NCBI GenBank assembly: GCA_900546295.1
Contig: URCK01000030.1
Coordinates: 1-18,291, forward strand
Length of the DNA stretch: 18,291 nt
Direction: 5' to 3'
DNA from: an uncultured Eubacteriales bacterium
GTDB taxonomy: Bacteria; Bacillota; Clostridia; Oscillospirales; Oscillospiraceae
How positions within the stretch are numbered: the stretch's first letter is position 1; every line of letters starts with the position of its first letter. Both the position numbers and the translations under genes were made by a program. The notes under the pieces are model-generated. The model ran no database searches and had not been told where the DNA came from. It was given only the letters and a program-made list of their open reading frames with translations. Shown here piece after piece: positions 14,055 through 18,291 of this stretch.

Positions 14055-15425
14055 ATGAAAAAACACCGTCTGCTGTCACTTTTTTTGTCCTTTGCCCTGC
14101 TGCTCCCTCTCTTCGCTTCCTTCAGCGCCGAGGCGTATGAAGACTTTACGCTCGACGCGCGCGCCGGCCTTCTCATCGAGGCGGACACGGGCGAGATCCT
14201 CTACGAAAAGAACGCCCATCAGGAAAACTATCCCGCCTCGCTCACGAAGATCATGACCGCGCTGCTCGTCCTTGAGGCCATCGACGAGGGGAAGCTCTCG
14301 CTCTCCGACTCCATCACCGCGACGGAATCGGCCTTTGAGGGCCTCGCGAGCGACGGCAGCACCGCGGACATCGTCCCCGGCGAGACGATGACGGTCGAGC
14401 AGCTGCTCAACTGCATGCTCATCGTCTCGGCGAACGAGACGTGCAACATTCTCGGCGAGTACATCAGCGGCTCGGTCGAGGCCTTCGTTGCGCGCATGAA
14501 TGAGCGCGCGACGGAGCTCGGCTGCGAGCACACCCACTTCGCCAACGCCACGGGCCTGCACAATTCCCAGCACTACACGACCGCGTGGGATCTCTACCTC
14601 ATCACGCGCGAGGCGATGAAGCACGAAAAGTTCATGGAGATCTGCAATTCCAAGAGCTATACCGTGCCCGCCACCAACATGACCGAAAAGCCGCGCGAGC
14701 TGCACTCGACGAATTTTCTCATCTCCAACTGGCGCGCCCGCGGCTATGTTTACCGCGACGCGCAGGGCATCAAGACCGGCTCCACGCCCGAGGCGGGCTA
14801 TTGTCTCGTTTCCTCGGCCGTGCGCGGCAGCCGCCACATGATCAGCGTGGTGCTGGGCGCGGAGCGCGTGACGCTCGAGGACGGCGTGACTATCCAGACG
14901 CGCAGCTTCTCTGAAACCTCGCGCATGTTCGACTGGGGCTTTGACAATTTTGCCCGGCGCGACATTCTCTCCTCCGCCGATCTCATTCAGGAGGTTCCCG
15001 TCGCGCTCTCGAGCGAGGCGAGCTATGTTTCGACCCATGCCGCGGAGGATCTCTCCTGTCTGCTGCCCAACAACATCGAACCCGAGGACCTCGAGCGCAC
15101 CGTGACGCTCAAAAGTGAGACGGTCGATGCGCCCGTTGCGGCGGGCGACGTGCTCGGCACGCTGACGCTCTCCTATAAGGACACGGTCTACGGCGAAACG
15201 GAGCTTCTTGCGCTCAACGACGTGTCTGCCTCGTGGTTTCTCACGGCGCAGCGCAGGGTCGTTGACTTCTTCGCAAAGCCGCTCGTCAAGGTTGTCTCTC
15301 TCCTGCTGGTGCTGCTCATCGTGGCACTTGTCGTTTACACAACGATGTTCTCCCGCCGCCGCAGATACGGACGCCGCCGCTACAGCAGAGCCGGCAGCGG
15401 CTACCGCGGCCGCAGAAGACGCTGA
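14055..15425 (+). CDS. D-alanyl-D-alanine carboxypeptidase (DacF/PBP5-like)
   Basis: The start is the ATG at 14055 (GAGG at 14042-14045), not the upstream in-frame ATG at 14028, because a signal peptide begins directly there; this gives 456 residues. After cleavage near AEAYED the peptidase S11 domain has all active-site motifs: S62 and K65 in SLTK, S125 and N127 in SAN, and K240-T241-G242 in KTGST. It trims the terminal D-Ala from peptidoglycan stem peptides outside the membrane, which limits cross-linking. A PBP5 C-terminal beta domain lies at about 305-390. Instead of the usual amphipathic C-terminal anchor it ends in a true membrane helix (411-431) and a short tail very rich in Arg. It has its own terminator and is divergent from the comEA-regulator operon. 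Confidence 0.95.
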   Translation: MKKHRLLSLFLSFALLLPLFASFSAEAYEDFTLDARAGLLIEADTGEILYEKNAHQENYPASLTKIMTALLVLEAIDEGKLSLSDSITATESAFEGLASDGSTADIVPGETMTVEQLLNCMLIVSANETCNILGEYISGSVEAFVARMNERATELGCEHTHFANATGLHNSQHYTTAWDLYLITREAMKHEKFMEICNSKSYTVPATNMTEKPRELHSTNFLISNWRARGYVYRDAQGIKTGSTPEAGYCLVSSAVRGSRHMISVVLGAERVTLEDGVTIQTRSFSETSRMFDWGFDNFARRDILSSADLIQEVPVALSSEASYVSTHAAEDLSCLLPNNIEPEDLERTVTLKSETVDAPVAAGDVLGTLTLSYKDTVYGETELLALNDVSASWFLTAQRRVVDFFAKPLVKVVSLLLVLLIVALVVYTTMFSRRRRYGRRRYSRAGSGYRGRRRR

Positions 15426-15432
15426 TAAACGC

Positions 15433-15461
15433 AAAAAGGGACGCTTTTCGCGTCCCTTTTT
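15433..15461. terminator. Bidirectional terminator between carboxypeptidase and gerQ genes
   Basis: AAAAAGGGACGC (15433-15444) pairs perfectly with GCGTCCCTTTTT (15450-15461) around a 5-base loop, with A- and T-runs on both sides. It is 7 bases past the carboxypeptidase stop and 12 bases past the gerQ-like stop on the other strand, so it can end both convergent transcripts. Confidence 0.9.
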
Positions 15462-15473
15462 CATTTGCCCTCT

Positions 15474-15929
15474 TCAGTGTGCCGTGACGGCGGCCCCGCT
15501 CTGCGGAAACTCCACAAAGCGGACGGAGTAGAGGTCGGCGGTGATGTAGGCGCTGCGCCCCGGATGATAGATCGTGATATAGTCGCTGCCGACCTCCTGC
15601 AGCGTCCCGGCGGCCACGACCGTATTTTGCGAGCCGACGAGAAAGCTGACGATGACCGGCCGGCCGATGTTGCGCGCAAGCATTCCCTTCCACGAATTGT
15701 AGCCCATCTTGTCGACGGTCTGCACCTCTTCGATCTTGTCGGGCGAGGGGCGGAAGTGCCCGTTCGCGCTGCCCGCCGGCACGATTACCGCCGCGCCCGT
15801 CGGGCCTGTCAGCATTTCCTCATAGCCGACGCCCATCTCGCCGTCCTTTTGTCCCTGCGCGCCCGCCGCGGCGGGTGCGGCCGTCATCTGCTCGTAAAGG
15901 CAGGGTACGTTTTTCCCCATCTGCGTCAT
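15474..15929 (-). CDS. gerQ: GerQ-like spore coat protein
   Basis: A 151-residue protein with a low-complexity N-terminal part (Ala/Gly/Met-rich to about residue 70) and a compact C-terminal domain: NSWKGMLARNIGRPVIVSF, then GTLQEVGSDYITIYHPGRS and a closing YSVRFVEF. This resembles GerQ (PF09671), a coat protein that in Bacillus becomes cross-linked in the coat and is needed for the lytic enzyme CwlJ to localise. There is no signal peptide, as expected for a coat protein made in the mother cell. The assignment is supported more by its partner than by sequence alone: it lies 45 bases after the cwlJ-like gene on the same strand. The start is ATG with AGGGAGAGG upstream. Some other small structural spore protein is the alternative. 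Confidence 0.72.
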   Translation of the reverse strand: MTQMGKNVPCLYEQMTAAPAAAGAQGQKDGEMGVGYEEMLTGPTGAAVIVPAGSANGHFRPSPDKIEEVQTVDKMGYNSWKGMLARNIGRPVIVSFLVGSQNTVVAAGTLQEVGSDYITIYHPGRSAYITADLYSVRFVEFPQSGAAVTAH

Positions 15930-15960
15930 AGTTTCCTCTCCCTTTCCATTTTGATGCGCT

Positions 15961-15973
15961 GCGCCGAAGGCGC
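15961..15973 (-). other. Small hairpin between cwlJ and gerQ
   Basis: GCGCC-TTC-GGCGC forms a 5-pair stem one base past the cwlJ-like stop codon. There is no U-run after it, so it is unlikely to terminate fully. It may protect the upstream message end or lower gerQ expression a little. Confidence 0.4.
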
Positions 15974-15974
15974 T

Positions 15975-16415
15975 TTATGTGCTGTAGTACGCCGCGGTGG
16001 GGGCATAAAAGCAGTGGTCGCCGATGCGCATGACGAATACCCCCACGCCGGAGGGAAAGTTCGCCCGGCAGGACGGCGAAAAGGGGTTAAAAAACCACAT
16101 CGCCTCGCCAAGACCCGAAAGCCGGTTGCCCGCGATGGCCCAGTCGGCGATCTCATAGTGAATGTCCGTCGGGCGCATATTGTAGATATTCTGCGGGTTG
16201 TAGCTGCCGTGCTCCACCTCGCTCGCGCAGACGAACTGTCCCGGCTGGAAGATGATCTTGCGGATGCTGCCCTGCCCCACGCGGGCGTATTCCCCGCCCG
16301 AGGCGTGCACGCGGTTCATCACCACGCCCGCCACCGCCTTCATGCCGTTTTCGCCCTCGCCGCCCGCCTCACATTCGATGAGCCGCGCGAGCAGATCGCG
16401 GTCGGAATAAGCCAT
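15975..16415 (-). CDS. cwlJ: CwlJ/SleB-family spore cortex-lytic hydrolase
   Basis: The frame allows ATGs at 16433, 16421 and 16415. The last is chosen because GGGGAGG (16424-16430) is 8 bases before it and the protein then begins MAYSDRDLLARL, like known CwlJ proteins; this gives 146 residues, the typical single-domain CwlJ size. Hydrolase_2 (PF07486) motifs are present: the likely catalytic glutamate E16 in IECEAGGEGENG, then AVAGVVMNRV, the QPGQF block, and the C-terminal GDHCFYAPT that matches the CwlJ ending. There is no signal peptide, which is normal for CwlJ, since it is assembled into the coat from the mother cell, unlike exported SleB. It degrades the spore cortex during germination and depends on GerQ in Bacillus; a GerQ-like gene follows directly. 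Confidence 0.88.
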   Translation of the reverse strand: MAYSDRDLLARLIECEAGGEGENGMKAVAGVVMNRVHASGGEYARVGQGSIRKIIFQPGQFVCASEVEHGSYNPQNIYNMRPTDIHYEIADWAIAGNRLSGLGEAMWFFNPFSPSCRANFPSGVGVFVMRIGDHCFYAPTAAYYST

Positions 16416-16448
16416 ATCCATCGCCTCCCCCATTTTCTCTTCCCCGCC

Positions 16449-16456
16449 AGTCTATG
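16449..16456 (-). promoter_or_regulatory. Possible mother-cell (SigE/SigK-like) -10 for cwlJ-gerQ
   Basis: The minus strand reads CATAGACT, seven of eight matches to the SigE -10 (CATACAmT, m = A or C) and close to the SigK CATAnnnTA. It lies 33 bases before the chosen cwlJ start, between the ftsK terminator and the gene. A matching -35 is weak, so this is tentative and supported mainly by the expected mother-cell expression of cwlJ. Confidence 0.3.
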
Positions 16457-16483
16457 CGCGGCGGAAGAGTGTTGTCACAGGCC

Positions 16484-16521
16484 AAAAAGAGCGCCGCAGG
16501 CAAAATGCCTGCGGCGCTCTT
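16484..16521 (-). terminator. Strong terminator after the FtsK/SpoIIIE gene
   Basis: A perfect 16-pair stem, left arm 16487-16502 and right arm 16506-16521, with an AAA loop. On the minus strand it is followed by a T-run complementary to the A-run at 16484-16488. It begins 8 bases past the translocase stop and separates that gene from cwlJ. Confidence 0.92.
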
Positions 16522-16529
16522 ATAGTTTT

Positions 16530-18291
16530 TTACGTTTCGTCCTCCGGCGGCGGCAGCTCCCCCTCCTCGGGCGGGGTGAGGCCGTAGGCGCCCTTCATCT
16601 TAAGCGCGAGCCACTGCTCCTTCGTGATGAGGATCTGGCGGGGCTTCGAGCCCTCGAAGGGGCCGACGATGCCGCGCGTTTCCATCTCGTCGACGATGCG
16701 CGCGGCGCGCGAATAGCCGAGCTTCAGGCGGCGCTGAAGCATCGAAACAGAGGCCTGCCCCGTCTCCATCACCACGTCGATCGCGGCGGGCAGCATCTCG
16801 TCGCCCTCGTCGGCGGCGCTCTGCTCGCTCGGGGCGTTTCCGCCGCCCTTGGCGCTGCCCTTCTCCTTCTCGGCAACGGCGGCGTTGATCTTGTCGATGA
16901 CGGATTCATCGTAATCCGTCTCGCCGTTTTCCTTGACGAAGTTCACAACGCGCTCGATCTCCTCGCTCGAGATGAAGCAGCCCTGCACGCGCTTGGGCTT
17001 GCCCTCGCCGAGCGGGGCATAGAGCATATCGCCGCGGCCGACGAGCTTTTCCGCGCCCGCGGTATCGAGAATGATGCGCGATTCCATCGCCGAGGCGACC
17101 GCAAAGGCGATGCGGCTCGGGATGTTGGCCTTCATCAGTCCCGTGATGACGTCGGCAGAGGGTCGCTGCGTCGCGATGACGAGGTGCATCCCCGCGGCGC
17201 GGCCCATCTGCGCCACGCGGCAGATCGACTCTTCGACCTCCTTGGCCGCAACGAGCATCAGATCGGCCAGCTCGTCGATAACGACGACAACGCTCGGCAG
17301 CTTCTTGAGCATTTCGTCCGTTTCCGCCACCTTATTGTAGGAGGCAAGGTCCTTGACATTGTGCTCGGAGAATATCTTGTAGCGCTTCATCATCTCGTAG
17401 ACCGCCCATTGCAGCGCGCCCGCGGCCTTTTTCGGGTCGGTGACGACGGGGATGAGCAGGTGTGGGATGCCGTTGTAAGGCGCAAGCTCGACCATCTTCG
17501 GGTCGACCATGATGAAGCGGACCTCCTCGGGCGTCGACTTATAGAGCATCGAGACGATGAGCGAGTTCGTGCAGACGGACTTACCGGAGCCCGTCGTACC
17601 GGCGATGAGCACGTGCGGCAGCTTCGAGATATTGCCGATGATGTTCCGGCCGCTGATGTCCTTGCCGACAGCGAAGGCCGTGGTGGAGGGATGCTGCGTG
17701 AACTCGCGCGACTCGAGCACCGTGCGGATGGCGACGGGGGAAACGAGCTTGTTCGGTACCTCGATGCCGACGACGGAGATCTTATCGGGGATGGGGGCGA
17801 TGCGCACGCCGCTCGCGCCGAGCGCGAGGGCGATATCGTCCTGCAAGTTGGTGATCTTCGAGAGCTTTACGCCCTGGCTGAGCGTGAACTCATAGCGCGT
17901 GACGGACGGGCCGCGCACCACATCGCCGGGCTGGGCGTCCACGCCGAAGCTCGTGAGCGTCTGGGCGAGGCGGCGGGAGTTGTTGCGCAGCTCCGCGCCC
18001 GCTTCGGCGGCGTTCGTCATGCCGCCCTCTTTGAGCAGCGTGATGGGCGGATACTGGTAGGCGGGCGGCTCGGGCTGATCGCCGCCGGTCTCGATCTCGC
18101 GCGTGACCTCCTCGCGCGCGGCATCGACCTCGGCGCGGCGGAGCTTGTCCTCCTGCTTGTCGGTCAGCACGGCGGGAACCGTCGTTGCTGCTGCGGCTGC
18201 GGCGCTCTGCACGCTCGGCGTGGGCGCGGCAAACGGCGTGTGCATCACAGGTACGGGTGCCGGGACGACCGGCGCGGGCGCGCTCGGTGCT
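16530..18291 (-). CDS. FtsK/SpoIIIE DNA translocase, N-terminus cut by window edge
   Basis: The reading frame runs off the right edge, so only about 587 C-terminal residues are seen; the internal ATG near 18248 is not the start. The visible part opens with an Ala/Pro-rich linker, then the alpha domain from YQYPPITLL, and the motor: Walker A GTTGSGKS (17577-17600), Walker B region VVVIDELADLM and ATQRPSADVITG, typical of FtsK/SpoIIIE. It ends in the winged-helix gamma domain (VSMLQRRLKLGYSRAARIVDEME), which reads oriented chromosome sequences. The missing N-terminal part should hold four membrane helices. It pumps chromosomal DNA through the division or sporulation septum. Sequence alone does not separate FtsK from SpoIIIE; the neighbouring germination genes show that the host sporulates, so SpoIIIE function is likely. 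Confidence 0.96.
   Translation of the reverse strand, partial: APSAPAPVVPAPVPVMHTPFAAPTPSVQSAAAAAATTVPAVLTDKQEDKLRRAEVDAAREEVTREIETGGDQPEPPAYQYPPITLLKEGGMTNAAEAGAELRNNSRRLAQTLTSFGVDAQPGDVVRGPSVTRYEFTLSQGVKLSKITNLQDDIALALGASGVRIAPIPDKISVVGIEVPNKLVSPVAIRTVLESREFTQHPSTTAFAVGKDISGRNIIGNISKLPHVLIAGTTGSGKSVCTNSLIVSMLYKSTPEEVRFIMVDPKMVELAPYNGIPHLLIPVVTDPKKAAGALQWAVYEMMKRYKIFSEHNVKDLASYNKVAETDEMLKKLPSVVVVIDELADLMLVAAKEVEESICRVAQMGRAAGMHLVIATQRPSADVITGLMKANIPSRIAFAVASAMESRIILDTAGAEKLVGRGDMLYAPLGEGKPKRVQGCFISSEEIERVVNFVKENGETDYDESVIDKINAAVAEKEKGSAKGGGNAPSEQSAADEGDEMLPAAIDVVMETGQASVSMLQRRLKLGYSRAARIVDEMETRGIVGPFEGSKPRQILITKEQWLALKMKGAYGLTPPEEGELPPPEDET

Overview
The window is GC-rich DNA from what looks like a spore-forming, Gram-positive-type anaerobe of the Clostridia, most plausibly Oscillospiraceae/Ruminococcaceae-like. 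The taxonomic call is inference. It rests on a CwlJ/GerQ spore-germination pair, a GerMN lipoprotein, a SpoIIIE/FtsK translocase, a DacF-type carboxypeptidase, strong AGGAGG ribosome sites with TTG and GTG starts, and the absence of outer-membrane genes. Seventeen protein genes are supported. Two are cut by the window edges: the TPM-domain gene at the left and the FtsK/SpoIIIE gene at the right. No tRNA, rRNA, CRISPR array, transposase or phage gene was seen. Most genes are on the minus strand; only the ROK kinase and the D-Ala-D-Ala carboxypeptidase are on plus.

Layout, left to right. (1) 1-3023: a minus-strand operon xpaC-like > small two-helix membrane protein > telA-like > TPM-domain membrane protein, read from a good sigma-A promoter. 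(2) 3038-7193: a minus-strand operon of ABC ATPase > secreted COG1361/CARDB-like anchored protein > FtsX/MacB-type permease, ending at a strong hairpin. Its control region holds an ECF-sigma-type promoter, 11-bp direct repeats of the kind OmpR-family regulators bind, and a perfect TATAAT lacking a good -35. (3) 7205-9415: two tandem, paralogous lipoproteins of unknown function, preceded by a second ECF-type promoter nearly identical to the first and closed by a hairpin. (4) 9462-10519: a plus-strand ROK-family glucokinase. (5) 10521-13945: a minus-strand operon comEA-like > OmpR-type response regulator > sensor histidine kinase > double-GerMN lipoprotein, all overlapping or closely spaced. (6) 13948-15461: a divergent D-Ala-D-Ala carboxypeptidase. 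(7) 15474-16415: a cwlJ-gerQ germination pair. (8) 16484-18291: the FtsK/SpoIIIE translocase.

The common theme is the cell envelope and spore. The most interesting signals are: two matching GAAAC-N16-CGTCTAA promoters that appear to place the lipoprotein pair and the ABC system in one ECF-sigma envelope-stress regulon; an activator-type control region in front of the ABC operon; a regulator-kinase-GerMN lipoprotein operon that mirrors actinobacterial mtrA-mtrB-lpqB; and the XpaC/TelA/TPM membrane-stress cassette. No sigma factor gene lies inside the window, so the regulon assignment rests on promoter sequence alone.
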